Assembly: GCA_020354645.1 (NCBI GenBank)
Contig: CP070652.1
Location: 5,182,003-5,215,609, forward strand
DNA from: Deltaproteobacteria bacterium
GTDB lineage: Bacteria > Desulfobacterota > Desulfobacteria > Desulfobacterales > G020354645
Direction: 5' to 3'
Length of the DNA stretch: 33,607 bases
Shown here: one piece after another, positions 1 to 8,189 of the stretch
How positions within the stretch are numbered: the stretch's first letter is position 1
How the letters are laid out: each line of letters starts with the position of its first letter
Made by a program: the position numbers and the translations under genes
The notes under the pieces: model-generated
What the model was told of the DNA's origin: nothing
Database searches by the model: none
What the model saw: the letters and a program-made list of their open reading frames with translations, nothing else

Positions 1-1044
1 GGGCGTTACCCGCAGATCGTAAATCCCGATAGCGGTTGCACCCACCAGCACGATTTTGTCTTTAAATTTACTGTTGGGAACCTTCCCATGTAAGATATCT
101 GTCAGCGGGATATGCGGAAAGGATTTTTCTTCACCACGATAATTTATCAGAACACGCCCCTGTTCATCCGTTGGAATTGTTAATTTACCAAGCTGTATTT
201 CCCGCACACCATAATCGTCAATCATAATTTTCAAAGGATGGTCGAGGAAGGCTTTCACAACAGCAAGAGAAAGTGGCGCATACAGGACGTCTCTGAATTT
301 TAAAGCAGCAGGAAGCCATCGGACGACCCCGTCTGAATCCGGATACATATTGAAATATCCCGATAAAGGGGCGACAGATGATATTTTCCTGATGTTCGAT
401 TGGGGATAGACCGGCTCAACCAGGGGAACCTTTTGCGCTTGGCTGGACGAATAGTGCTCCACATTGTATTTGGAGTTAGTGATGTTGGCTTGATGAAAAC
501 GGATTTCTTCTTCGGTCATATGACCGGCATTGTTCCGATTTATTTGAAAAAAATATCCCAGTACGACTTTGGCCTTGGAATTTTTTATGGCATCGGCCAA
601 ACGCCGGTCATTGTCTTTCTCAATTCTCAATTTTTTCAGATAATTTTCTATTTCCAGGTCCTGAATCCTCAGATTTTGGATACCGTTTTGGATATCTTCA
701 ATGGTTTGAACGATCCGCATATCATCGGGTTCAAGAAATCCGATATCAAATGCAATTACCCGGGCGCCCGCCTCAGAAAGTTTTGTAACGAGCTCAGCAA
801 ATTTGTTTCTTGGCCAGACCCATTTTCCTTCTTTGGCAATGCTCTTTTCATCAACAACTGCCAAAACCACCTCCGGCCCTGGTGCAATCCGGTCTCGGGT
901 TTGAAATCGTAAATCGATGGTTTTTAGCTCGACAAGGTTAAGAAAGGGAACGCCGATCGAGTAAGTAAAAATTCCCATCAAGATAATAAAAAGAAATATT
1001 ACGGTGGGGTGGTGTTTGGCGAATCTTTTTAGCAATGGGGTCAT
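1..1044 (-). CDS. CHASE2-domain transmembrane sensor protein (partial)
   Basis: The minus strand is open for 348 codons from an ATG at 1044 to the window edge, so the C-terminus is missing. Residues about 14-32 form a hydrophobic signal anchor. The rest reads as a CHASE2 extracytoplasmic sensor domain: an early 'LKTIDLRFQTRD' segment, then 'VVLAVVDEKSI', then 'GARVIAFDIGF', and near the edge 'IVLVGATAIGIYDLRVTP', which matches the conserved end of CHASE2. In this family CHASE2 is followed by two or three membrane helices and a cytoplasmic output domain, usually an adenylate/guanylate cyclase, less often a kinase or GGDEF domain. That output lies outside the window, so the enzyme type cannot be called. 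The ligand is unknown. The gene runs away from its right-hand neighbour, with an AT-rich gap between them. Confidence 0.85.
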   Translation of the reverse strand, partial: MTPLLKRFAKHHPTVIFLFIILMGIFTYSIGVPFLNLVELKTIDLRFQTRDRIAPGPEVVLAVVDEKSIAKEGKWVWPRNKFAELVTKLSEAGARVIAFDIGFLEPDDMRIVQTIEDIQNGIQNLRIQDLEIENYLKKLRIEKDNDRRLADAIKNSKAKVVLGYFFQINRNNAGHMTEEEIRFHQANITNSKYNVEHYSSSQAQKVPLVEPVYPQSNIRKISSVAPLSGYFNMYPDSDGVVRWLPAALKFRDVLYAPLSLAVVKAFLDHPLKIMIDDYGVREIQLGKLTIPTDEQGRVLINYRGEEKSFPHIPLTDILHGKVPNSKFKDKIVLVGATAIGIYDLRVTP

Positions 1045-1507
1045 AATATAACCAAAGAAGACTTCAGTTTCATCTTGGCGGCCGGTTGGTTATCAAATTA
1101 TTTCAGCAAGTTCTTTTATATTGTAAGACTTACCGAATGTCAACAGTCACCCCATCAGGCGCCTCAGTATAATATTCTTCAAAACAGCGATGCGATTTTC
1201 GGCAGCAAATTGATCCTCGTGTAGTTAGGCTTAATATCAGGATGTTATTTAATCATCGCTAGGGATACATTGCCAAAAATGCTCAGCAAGCACGCTTTCG
1301 TAATTCCAATTACATGTCAGTGCATCAATTTGTAATCAACGACGGTTGAAATTGTAATTAAATACGATTTTTTATGTCATAAAAATCACAGGTCATATTT
1401 TCAAAATTTTACCGCTATTTAATTTGTAAAAAAAGAGCCCGCATGCATATTTAATATATAATATTTACAAATACTTAAACTCCACACCCATCGAAGCGTG
1501 GCAAGGT
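1045..1507. other. AT-rich intergenic region with no gene seen
   Basis: This gap lies between two divergently transcribed genes and must hold both promoters. It is strongly AT-rich, especially 1360-1480, with runs such as TTTAATATATAATATTTAC near 1450-1468. No open frame here has a plausible ribosome site. A 69-codon minus ORF (1475-1684) overlaps the next gene's leader and was rejected. Confidence 0.6.
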
Positions 1508-1590
1508 CCTGACAGAAATGCTGGTTATCAGGTCTGACATGGCACCATCTTTGCTCCTATTGATTGGCGAAAGGGAAGCGCAAAGGAGGA
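1508..1590 (+). promoter_or_regulatory. Structured leader with hairpins ending at the ribosome-binding site
   Basis: Two possible stems precede the downstream gene. CCTGA (1509-1513) can pair with TCAGG (1528-1532). CTTTGC (1549-1554) pairs perfectly with GCAAAG (1580-1585), whose 3' arm abuts the Shine-Dalgarno AAAGGAGGAG (1582-1591). The second stem could therefore modulate translation. I could not match it to a known riboswitch. The string GCGAAAGGGAAGCGCAAAGG faintly resembles part of the c-di-GMP-I consensus, but the second half of that fold is absent. Confidence 0.3.
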
Positions 1591-1596
1591 GTGGCC

Positions 1597-3651
1597 ATGT
1601 CAACCATACTGCACACTTTACGTAAATCCCTGCAATCCTCTGCATTTTCCTCCCTCTTGCTCTCGGCGATAATAATATGCTCATCTTCTTATGCGGCTGC
1701 TGCTGATGTTACACTCGCTTGGGATCCAAACTCAGAACCGGATTTGGACGGTTATGTTGTGTATTGGGGAACCGCCAGCCGCTACTATACATTCAGCGCC
1801 GATGTCGGCAATAATACGACGTATACGATTTCCGGTCTGGCTGAAGGTCAAACCTATTATTTTACTGCTACCGCTTACGATAGCGACAACAATGAAAGTG
1901 GATACTCCAATGAGGTTGTCCATACCATTCCGGCCCAGGATACCGATGCTGATGGGATTGCCGATGCTGATGAAATCAATATTTACGGCACGGATCCGAA
2001 TCTAGCCGACACAGATGCTGACGGTATCGATGACGGTGCGGAATTAAGTTTTTGGGGCAATAACTGGAATCAGGATATCGACGGTGATGGTCTGATTAAC
2101 CTACTGGATCCGGATTCGGACAACGATGGCCATTTGGACGGGCAAGACCCTGACCCTGCTGATCCAAATATTCCTTTCATTGACACAGATGGAGACGGGA
2201 TTTCAGATAAAGATGAAATCTATATTTATGGCACGGATCCGAATCTAGCCGACACAGATGCTGACGGTATCGATGACGGTTCGGAACTAAATTTATGGAG
2301 CGATGACTGGAATCAGGATATCGACGGTGATGGTCTGGTTAACCTGCTGGATCCAGATTCCGACAATGACGGTATTTTAGACGGCAACGATCCGGATCCC
2401 GGCACCCCCAACCATAAACCCCAGATACCGGAACTGTTGTCTCCCCAAAATAATGACACCAACATCACTTTAGCGCCCTCATTAGTTACAAATGGTTTTA
2501 GTGATCCGGACATCAATGATTACCATGCGCAAACTCAGTGGCAGGTTTTCAGGACCAGTGACGACCTATGCGTATTTGATATCACCACCGACATATTTTT
2601 AACTTCAATTGATGTACCGATCCTAATACTGGAAGAGGGAGTCTCCTATTACTGGAGAGCACGGTTTTATGACAATCAAGGTATGGGCTCCAACTGGTCC
2701 CAAGCGTTTACCTTTACGACCACTGTCACCGGAAATGATTTGAACGCAAACGGTATCCCTGACGACAGGGAAACTGATGACTCTGTTGATCTGGATGGGG
2801 ATGGAATAGCAGATAATATGCAAACCGACCTGATCAAAAGCCTCAATACCGTGGAAGGCGGCGGTCAATTTGGCGTGAGCATCCGCAATGCCACTGCGGC
2901 AGATTCTATTCGCGCAGTTGATGTTGTGGGGCTTGCTGATATTGCGAATACTATTAAAAAACCCGAGAATATGCCGCTGGGTCTGGTCTGCTTTAAGCTT
3001 TTACTTAAAAATCCCGGTGATACAGTCGACATCGAAATATTTTTCTCCAATCCTGCACCGGATGATGCCAGATGGGTTAAGTATGATTCAGTCAATGGCT
3101 GGGGTGATTATTCGGCTAATATCACTTACGGCATGGACAGAAAATCTGTGGTGGTTAACCTCGAGGATGGTGGCCCGGGTGATGCGGATGGTACGGCCAA
3201 CGGCATCATCGTCGATCCGGCGGGTCTGGCCACAGATCTTGGTGGTGGAGACGGCGATGATGGCGCACAGGAAGGCTGTTTTATTGCCACCGCGGCGTAT
3301 GGCTCCTATGTGGAAGGACATGTCATGGTATTGCGGGATTTCAGGGATAAGATATTACTCTCGCACGCTTGGGGCAAAGCTGCTGTAAACTTCTACTACA
3401 GACATTCTCCCCCGGTGGCTGATTTTATTGCCAAACATCAGAACTTGAAAAAAGTGGTGCGATGGGGTCTGCTGCCTGTCATAGGCCTTGGCTGGGTTTC
3501 ACTGAAAATTGGCCTCGGGCTGACAATTGCGATCCTCGTGCTGATGTCTGTTTTGACTATTACATTTGCCGGAGTTATCTATCGAAGAGTTTTTAACCGT
3601 TCTGCTTCTGCCTATCATTTAAGGCATAGTCGGGGAAAAAAGCTTGCTTAG
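1597..3651 (+). CDS. Secreted surface protein: Fn3, calcium (TSP3) repeats, choice-of-anchor U, CFI-box-CTERM
   Basis: ATG 1597 is preferred over an upstream TTG at 1564 because AAAGGAGGAG lies just before it. That gives 684 residues. Order of parts: signal peptide (about 1-36, ending SSYAAAA); Fn3-like domain (37-112); Asp-rich thrombospondin type 3-like calcium repeats (115-270, many 'DTDGDGI' and 'DSDNDG' units); an Ig/Fn3-like domain (275-378); a domain matching choice-of-anchor U (about 409-540); then the CFI box 'GCFIATAAYGS' (about 560-570) followed by a charged segment and paired hydrophobic helices (about 621-667). The last part is a CFI-box-CTERM tail, thought to be a surface sorting or anchoring signal. 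The product is probably exported and held in the envelope, with calcium stiffening the stalk. No catalytic domain is visible. A terminator follows. Confidence 0.88.
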   Translation: MSTILHTLRKSLQSSAFSSLLLSAIIICSSSYAAAADVTLAWDPNSEPDLDGYVVYWGTASRYYTFSADVGNNTTYTISGLAEGQTYYFTATAYDSDNNESGYSNEVVHTIPAQDTDADGIADADEINIYGTDPNLADTDADGIDDGAELSFWGNNWNQDIDGDGLINLLDPDSDNDGHLDGQDPDPADPNIPFIDTDGDGISDKDEIYIYGTDPNLADTDADGIDDGSELNLWSDDWNQDIDGDGLVNLLDPDSDNDGILDGNDPDPGTPNHKPQIPELLSPQNNDTNITLAPSLVTNGFSDPDINDYHAQTQWQVFRTSDDLCVFDITTDIFLTSIDVPILILEEGVSYYWRARFYDNQGMGSNWSQAFTFTTTVTGNDLNANGIPDDRETDDSVDLDGDGIADNMQTDLIKSLNTVEGGGQFGVSIRNATAADSIRAVDVVGLADIANTIKKPENMPLGLVCFKLLLKNPGDTVDIEIFFSNPAPDDARWVKYDSVNGWGDYSANITYGMDRKSVVVNLEDGGPGDADGTANGIIVDPAGLATDLGGGDGDDGAQEGCFIATAAYGSYVEGHVMVLRDFRDKILLSHAWGKAAVNFYYRHSPPVADFIAKHQNLKKVVRWGLLPVIGLGWVSLKIGLGLTIAILVLMSVLTITFAGVIYRRVFNRSASAYHLRHSRGKKLA
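1939..2412 (+). repeat. In-frame 243-bp tandem duplication inside the surface-protein gene
   Basis: Unit 1 starts at 1939 and unit 2 at 2182, an offset of 243 bp or 81 codons. Each unit encodes DTD-DGI, then 'YGTDPNLADTDADGIDDG', then 'DWNQDIDGDGL' or close variants, then 'NLLDPDSDNDG'. About 50 bp are identical at the DNA level (1987-2037 and 2230-2280), so the copies are either a recent duplication or kept alike by gene conversion. The copy number of the calcium-repeat block could vary between strains. Confidence 0.9.
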
Positions 3652-3666
3652 GAGTTATCCTTACCG

Positions 3667-3699
3667 AGAAGCTCCGCTCTTTAATGGCAGTGAGCTTCT
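3667..3699 (+). other. Perfect 8-bp stem-loop after the surface-protein gene
   Basis: AGAAGCTC (3667-3674) pairs with GAGCTTCT (3692-3699). It lacks a following T-run, so it is not an intrinsic terminator by itself. It lies between the stop codon and the terminator and may protect the 3' end of the message. Confidence 0.45.
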
Positions 3700-3740
3700 T
3701 ACCAGCCAATAAGTTGTAGAGATATTTAACTTCGATTGGG

Positions 3741-3769
3741 AAGGCGGAATTGATTTTCCGCCTTTTTTA
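3741..3769 (+). terminator. Rho-independent terminator of the surface-protein gene
   Basis: AAGGCGGAA (3741-3749) pairs with TTCCGCCTT (3756-3764), and the arm runs into a T-tract (3763-3768). On the minus strand no T-run follows the stem, so it acts on the plus-strand transcript only. Confidence 0.9.
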
Positions 3770-3832
3770 TAGCCATCGGCTTGGGTATTACGCAGTTTAA
3801 GAATTTATTTCTTTAAAGGAAGGAAAAGGAAG

Positions 3833-5107
3833 TTAAAAACGATATTCCAAGGCACCAAAAATACTTTCCTGATCGATTAACCGGCCTTCGATGTTTAAGG
3901 ATAGTGCCGCGGTGAATTGTATCGTAAAGCCACCATAAACGCCGTAATCGTTTTCTTGTTGAAGCTCGTCTTCAAACGTGCGCGCAGTAAGCCCTGGCGG
4001 CAAATTTTGAAGCTGTCGCCGCTCAGTTTCTTCAGTGTATTTATAATAGTTACCCCCGATGTAGACCGCATAACGCCGGCGGCTGATGCCAAGTTCAACT
4101 CCCCCAGAGACTTCCCACCATTCCGTTTCTCTTTCAAACTTGTTTCCATCAATGGCGGAAGTGAATTCTTCTTCAAACTCTCCGGTCAGGTAAGCACCAT
4201 GTATCGCAGCGTATAAACCAGGCAAACTGCTACTGTCAGCTGTCTGGAAGAGGTTGAGTCGCAAGCCTCCGCCGTAAACATATCCGGGGTCACTGAGTTC
4301 ATCATAAGCGATGCCCCCCTCTGCATACACTTCAAAATAATCGGTCAACCCCAGTTTTAAAAACAGTGTATCTTGATGCATGGTTGTCGGAAAATCATTC
4401 TTTATATCTTCAACCGGTTTCTCTGTAATTGTGGTGCCGCCATTGGTTGTAATTTCCAGCCGCTCGGTGAGCTCCGTATTGATCTCGCGGTAAGTGTGCT
4501 TGTAACCGAGGCCAACATTGCCGCCGGATACGTTTCGGCCTTTTCCTCTTAGGGCGGTGGTTTTTGACGGTTTTGGTTTGGCCGGTGGGGGTTTTTTCTT
4601 CGTATCAGTAGGAGTGACAGGCTGTTCCATAGCTTTTGGCTGAGCCGCAGGGCGTGCCGTTTGGGAGGCAACCGTTGGTTGTGAAGGTGGCTTCGGAGGT
4701 GGCGGCTGAGGCTGCGGGATCGTAGGTGGCCTCTTTTTCTTTACGCTCGGCGCTGCAATTGCCACGGTAACGGGAATCATCGAATCCGTTTTTTGGACAG
4801 CAGCATAATCGACGATTCCCAGTTTTTTTAATTCAGCAGCTTTTAGCTTTGCTTCTTGCCGCGTTGAAAAAGGCCCGATATACACGCGATACCAATCTCC
4901 TAATTTTGCAACTCTAATTTTTTTGACAACTGCGGCAAGCCCTTGCCGTTGAAAATTTTGAGCGGACTGTAAGGCGTTTCCTTTTGCCCGAAAAGATTCA
5001 ACGTGTAAGTAGTAATAAGGCCCAGTGGCGCTGAAGATAAGCTGGGGAAGAAGCAAAATAATAAATGTGCAGACGATAAGGGAGAGACCTTTAAGAGTAG
5101 AAGTCAT
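3833..5107 (-). CDS. SPOR-domain protein with Pro-rich linker and outer-membrane beta-barrel
   Basis: The 424-residue product has a signal peptide (about 1-26, ending LIFSA), a SPOR domain (about 30-105, with 'YYYLHVESF' and 'WYRVYIGPFSTRQEAKLKAAELK'), and a Pro/Lys/Gln-rich linker (about 118-190). The C-terminal region (about 195-424) alternates polar and hydrophobic residues, is rich in Tyr and Gly, and ends in 'EYRF', a terminal aromatic typical of outer-membrane barrel proteins. SPOR domains bind peptidoglycan stripped of stem peptides, often at division septa. The inferred role is an outer-membrane protein reaching through the periplasm to the wall. It lies downstream of a penicillin-binding protein on the same strand, which supports a cell-envelope role. 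The start ATG has no strong Shine-Dalgarno. The barrel's cargo or pore function is unknown. Confidence 0.75.
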   Translation of the reverse strand: MTSTLKGLSLIVCTFIILLLPQLIFSATGPYYYLHVESFRAKGNALQSAQNFQRQGLAAVVKKIRVAKLGDWYRVYIGPFSTRQEAKLKAAELKKLGIVDYAAVQKTDSMIPVTVAIAAPSVKKKRPPTIPQPQPPPPKPPSQPTVASQTARPAAQPKAMEQPVTPTDTKKKPPPAKPKPSKTTALRGKGRNVSGGNVGLGYKHTYREINTELTERLEITTNGGTTITEKPVEDIKNDFPTTMHQDTLFLKLGLTDYFEVYAEGGIAYDELSDPGYVYGGGLRLNLFQTADSSSLPGLYAAIHGAYLTGEFEEEFTSAIDGNKFERETEWWEVSGGVELGISRRRYAVYIGGNYYKYTEETERRQLQNLPPGLTARTFEDELQQENDYGVYGGFTIQFTAALSLNIEGRLIDQESIFGALEYRF

Positions 5108-5233
5108 TTCTATTATAAAGTTTTCAGACCTGTAAATTCTTATTTATCTCCTTTGAAAACTCCATGTATTATCTCAAATAATGAAGAAATTTGCAATTAG
5201 AAAATTTTGGGAAGTGACTTCAGTTGTAGTATC

Positions 5234-5434
5234 TCAAGGAGCTAAATCGCCCAATAGAAAGTACTTTAAAGTATATTTGGTCCTGATATTTTTTGAGCCA
5301 TCATCCAAAGGAGATTTTCCGCTTAAAATTATTGAGTAAAAATTTAACGAACTGATTTCTTGCCATAAAAACCGGTTGCTACTTGCAAGTTCAACATTCT
5401 GAACACCGACGTGCTTTTGCTCTTTCGGCGTCAA
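5234..5434 (-). CDS. Possible small hypothetical protein (66 aa)
   Basis: This frame starts at a TTG whose bases overlap the stop codon of the upstream penicillin-binding-protein gene (TTGA), so it could be translationally coupled. The peptide is mixed in composition and ends 'LKYFLLGDLAP'. It has no signal peptide or membrane segment. It resembles a fragment of a beta-sandwich module more than a complete protein, so it may be the remnant of a longer coding region. I do not recognise a family. The short length and TTG start make this a weak call. Confidence 0.3.
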   Translation of the reverse strand: MTPKEQKHVGVQNVELASSNRFLWQEISSLNFYSIILSGKSPLDDGSKNIRTKYTLKYFLLGDLAP

Positions 5435-7419
5435 TTCAACCCGCCCGCTCCATGGGTGGTCTTTGGATTCGGTTCAGTTCCCTTTTTAAACAGGGCCAAA
5501 ACCGCATGAGATGAATTTTGATCTTCAGGCAAACCAGTTGTTGGGTTTATAGATACAGGGACTACATCATCGGGAATGTCAAAATATTGATAGGGTTTTT
5601 GCGAAAGTGCCGTCATCATGAACTCTATCCAGATGGGCAGTGCCGCTTTGGCTCCGGTTTCAAGACTTCCCAGAGGTTCAGATGTATCTTGGCCCACCCA
5701 GATACCGCTGGTTATTGAAGGGGAAAAACCGATAAAAAGTGCATCCTTAAATTCATTCGTCGTACCGGTTTTGCCGGCTACTGGGCGACCCAACACTCGC
5801 GCTTTTTTACCGGTACCCTCTTGAATAACGCCGGCAAGCATGTTGGTCATGATGGCAGCTCCGGAACGCGACATGATCACTTTTTTGTGCGGTTTTACGC
5901 GCCAGACAACTTTGCCTCGATGGTCAATAACCTCCAGCACGGCAAACGGTTTAATCCATTGACCTCTATTGGGGAAGACCGAATAGGCCGCAGTTAATTC
6001 CATGAGGGTCACCTCTGAAGATCCCAACGCCAAAGATAGATTTGGCGAAAGCGTTGATCCGATACCCAGGGAATAACCAAATTGAGCCACCGATACCGGC
6101 CCTAACATTTCAATGAGTCTGACCGCAGGTATGTTTCTAGAAAGTGTCAACGCCTTTCTAAGCGTCATTTCCCCTTGGAAGTTTTTAGAGAAGTTTTGCG
6201 GTTTCCAATCCTTTCCGTTTTTAGCGCCTTTAAAGACAATCGGGGCATCGAGAATTAACTTGTTTTGCGGAAATCCCTGTTCAATGGCATAAGCGTAAAC
6301 AATCGGTTTAAATGCCGATCCTGGTTGCCTCAAGGCCGCTGTAGCCCTGTTAAACGGGCTTTTGCTAAAATCTTTTCCACCCACTAACGCTAGAATTGCG
6401 CCAGTTGCGACTTCCAAAGCGACAAGCGCGCCCTGGGGATCAGGGTTACTGATCTTCCGCCATCGCATCCGGGTTTCGAGCGATAACAGCCCGTTTTTGA
6501 TCGCCTGCTCGGCCACCTGCTGCAACTCGACTGAGAGGGTTGTAAAAACGTTCAGCCCCGCTTTATACAGGCTTGCGGGACCGATTGTGTTCTCCAGATG
6601 CTTCTTGACATATTCAACAAAATAAGGAGCTTTATCCACGTTAATATATTGTTCCGCCAACCGGAGTGGTTGGTCGATGGCATCTCGGAATTCTTCTTCT
6701 GTAATAATGTCGGTTTCCAGCATCTGTGATAAAACTATATTTCGACGTTTTAGGGCAAGATCTGAATTGACCAATGGAGAATAACGCGAAGGTGATTTCG
6801 GCATGCCGGCGATCAGAGCGCATTCGGAAAGGGTCAGTTCTTTAACGGAGTTACCGAAAAAAATTCTGGCAGCCGATTCAACACCGTATGCGCCGCTGCC
6901 GAAATAAACCTGATTGAGATAGAGTTCCAGGATTTCTTCTTTTGTGTAACGACGCTCCAACTGGAAAGCCAGCAGTGCTTCTTTCATTTTTCTGACGAAT
7001 GTTTTCCGGGGAGTCAGAAAGAGTGTTTTAGCCAGTTGCTGGGTGATTGTACTGGCGCCTTGAACAAACTCTCCTGCCCAAATATCCCTAAAAATAGCCC
7101 TGACAATTGCTTTGAGATCGACACCACTGTGGCCATAGAACTTTCGGTCTTCGGTTGCGATCAGAGCGGCCTTTAAGTGATTGGGTATGATCTCAAGCGG
7201 CACAGGATCCCTTTTTTCAATAAATACTTCGGCGAGCAGTTCTTTATCGCTGGAGTATATACGTGTAATCGCAGATGGTGTAAAGTTTTCAAGAGACCGG
7301 ATTTGGGGGAGATCGTGGGTCAGTCCAAAAATCGCACCCGCAATTACGCCACAGATGATTCCTCCTGACGAAATAATTAAAAGGACAAGTGTCGATTTAC
7401 TTTTTATTTGGAATGTCAT
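5431..7419 (-). CDS. Bifunctional penicillin-binding protein 1A (transglycosylase/transpeptidase)
   Basis: The 662-residue class A PBP polymerises and cross-links peptidoglycan on the outer face of the inner membrane. A membrane anchor occupies about residues 10-33. The GT51 glycosyltransferase domain shows 'EDRKFYGHSG' (catalytic Glu90), 'GASTITQQLAK' (121-131) and 'RKMKEALLAFQLE'. The transpeptidase domain shows all three active-site motifs: S368-A-F-K, S427-R-N and K550-T-G-T. It is shorter than the roughly 850-residue E. coli PBP1A, with little sequence after the transpeptidase domain (a tail ending 'GAGGLN'). ATG 7419 is the start. It heads a minus-strand cluster with the SPOR-barrel protein, so both may act in wall growth or division. 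The symbol mrcA/ponA would fit, but the subclass is not certain. Confidence 0.93.
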   Translation of the reverse strand: MTFQIKSKSTLVLLIISSGGIICGVIAGAIFGLTHDLPQIRSLENFTPSAITRIYSSDKELLAEVFIEKRDPVPLEIIPNHLKAALIATEDRKFYGHSGVDLKAIVRAIFRDIWAGEFVQGASTITQQLAKTLFLTPRKTFVRKMKEALLAFQLERRYTKEEILELYLNQVYFGSGAYGVESAARIFFGNSVKELTLSECALIAGMPKSPSRYSPLVNSDLALKRRNIVLSQMLETDIITEEEFRDAIDQPLRLAEQYINVDKAPYFVEYVKKHLENTIGPASLYKAGLNVFTTLSVELQQVAEQAIKNGLLSLETRMRWRKISNPDPQGALVALEVATGAILALVGGKDFSKSPFNRATAALRQPGSAFKPIVYAYAIEQGFPQNKLILDAPIVFKGAKNGKDWKPQNFSKNFQGEMTLRKALTLSRNIPAVRLIEMLGPVSVAQFGYSLGIGSTLSPNLSLALGSSEVTLMELTAAYSVFPNRGQWIKPFAVLEVIDHRGKVVWRVKPHKKVIMSRSGAAIMTNMLAGVIQEGTGKKARVLGRPVAGKTGTTNEFKDALFIGFSPSITSGIWVGQDTSEPLGSLETGAKAALPIWIEFMMTALSQKPYQYFDIPDDVVPVSINPTTGLPEDQNSSHAVLALFKKGTEPNPKTTHGAGGLN

Positions 7420-7569
7420 GAGGCAATATTTAAATACACTTTGATTAAGTATCTAAATAGGCGTTGCAGAAGATTTCAACCTTAATACTATACAATAAAT
7501 CTTTGTTTTGCAACCGGGCAAAACCGGGATGATCAGCATAGCACAGTTCACCTGGTATTCGAATCCTTT

Positions 7570-7604
7570 CGGGGAGTCCCCGCCCGTCAGGGCAGAAAGC
7601 TTCA
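7570..7604 (+). repeat. REP-like hairpin, copy A
   Basis: The core is GGGGAGTCCCCGCCCGTCAG followed by GGC and ending AAGCTTCA. It shares the pattern 'CCGGGA..CCCGCCC-TNA-GGGC-G..AGCTTCA' with copies at 7723-7813 (inverted), 18696-18786 and 26939-26980. The central CGCCC/GGGC palindrome resembles the end palindromes of IS200/IS605-type elements. That link is an inference, since no transposase gene is present. Confidence 0.6.
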
Positions 7605-7722
7605 ATTTTGGGAGTTTAAGCCAATAAATATCTTTATCTTTATGCTTTGAATAAGTGGAAACAAGGAAATTGTAAAAATGGATGGAGCTTTGGCGGGAAG
7701 AAAGGGCTTACAGCAGCAAAAG

Positions 7723-7813
7723 TGAAGCTTTACACCCTGATGGGCGTGGCTTTCCGGAAAGGAAAAAATCTATTTCAGACAGCTTCCCTTTGAACAGGGA
7801 AGCGAACCGGTCA
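7723..7813 (-). repeat. REP-like multi-hairpin element, copy B (inverted)
   Basis: Read on the minus strand this runs TGACCGGTTCGCTTCCCTG, then an AGGGAAGC arm, then a degenerate CTGAAATAG hairpin, then CCGGAAAGCC-CGCCC-ATCAGGG, ending AAGCTTCA. It matches 18696-18786 over nearly its full 91 bp. It is inverted relative to copy A, and the two flank about 120 bp. Confidence 0.75.
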
Positions 7814-7906
7814 TTGCGCCCCACATCAATAATAAATAAGGTTCTTCTCCGAATTAGTTGGTAAAAACTGCTGCAGATTGTGCGCATGAGTTTTAGCGTT
7901 TTTTAA

Positions 7907-8110
7907 TTAACCGCCCGTGCTTGCATCCCGCCCTGCGGGGCTCTCCTCGTTCGTTCGACAGACGCTGACGGACACAGACTTTTGCCTCTGCGACCTGCGG
8001 AGGCAAAACCAGCAGTCGCTGCGCGAAGATATCTGCCTGAAAGGCATGCGGGTTTTGCCCGGGCAAGTCGCCCTGGCAAAAATAGTTTGTCTGCGTGGGT
8101 CTGCGGTTAA
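7907..8110. repeat. Palindromic repeat element with 8-bp inverted ends and two TTTTGCC hairpins
   Basis: The ends TTAACCGC (7907-7914) and GCGGTTAA (8103-8110) are perfect inverted repeats. Inside are two stem-loops of similar design. One is TTTTGCCTC (7980-7988) with GAGGCAAAA (8000-8008). The other is TTTTGCC-C-GGGC (8053-8064) with GCCC-T-GGCAAAA (8070-8081). GC content is visibly higher than in the flanks. No protein is evident. It could be a non-autonomous mobile element or a structured intergenic repeat. Confidence 0.55.
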
Positions 8111-8189
8111 TATATAATTGTATTTCAAATAGTTATGAATCATCTTCTCGTAAATTACACCAACTCTTTTGGAGATGATCCATAAATAA

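Larger units (their letters stand above)
7420..8189. other. 770-bp gene-free region made largely of palindromic repeats
   Basis: No convincing coding sequence is present. The open frames of 60-78 codons here (7682-7864, 7907-8143, 7917-8117) lie within the repeats listed separately. Two REP-like units in opposite orientation (7570-7604 and 7723-7813) and a larger hairpin-rich element (7907-8110) account for most of it. An imperfect stem ATCATCT/AGATGAT at about 8139-8178 lies just past the stop of the receiver gene but lacks a T-run. Confidence 0.6.

Noticed and set aside
400..912. 170-codon plus-strand ORF
   Set aside because: It lies fully antisense to the CHASE2 gene, has no ribosome site and no recognisable domain.
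1500..1596. c-di-GMP-I riboswitch
   Set aside because: Only one short segment resembles the consensus and the second half of the fold is absent.
1939..2412. Possible CRISPR or tandem array
   Set aside because: The repeats are in frame and encode calcium-binding units; there are no spacers.
2888..3388. 166-codon plus-strand ORF in another frame
   Set aside because: Out-of-frame shadow of the surface-protein gene, which shows conserved domains through this stretch.
7545..7575. tRNA-like TTCGAATCC string
   Set aside because: No acceptor, D-arm or anticodon stem can be folded around it; chance match beside a REP-like repeat.
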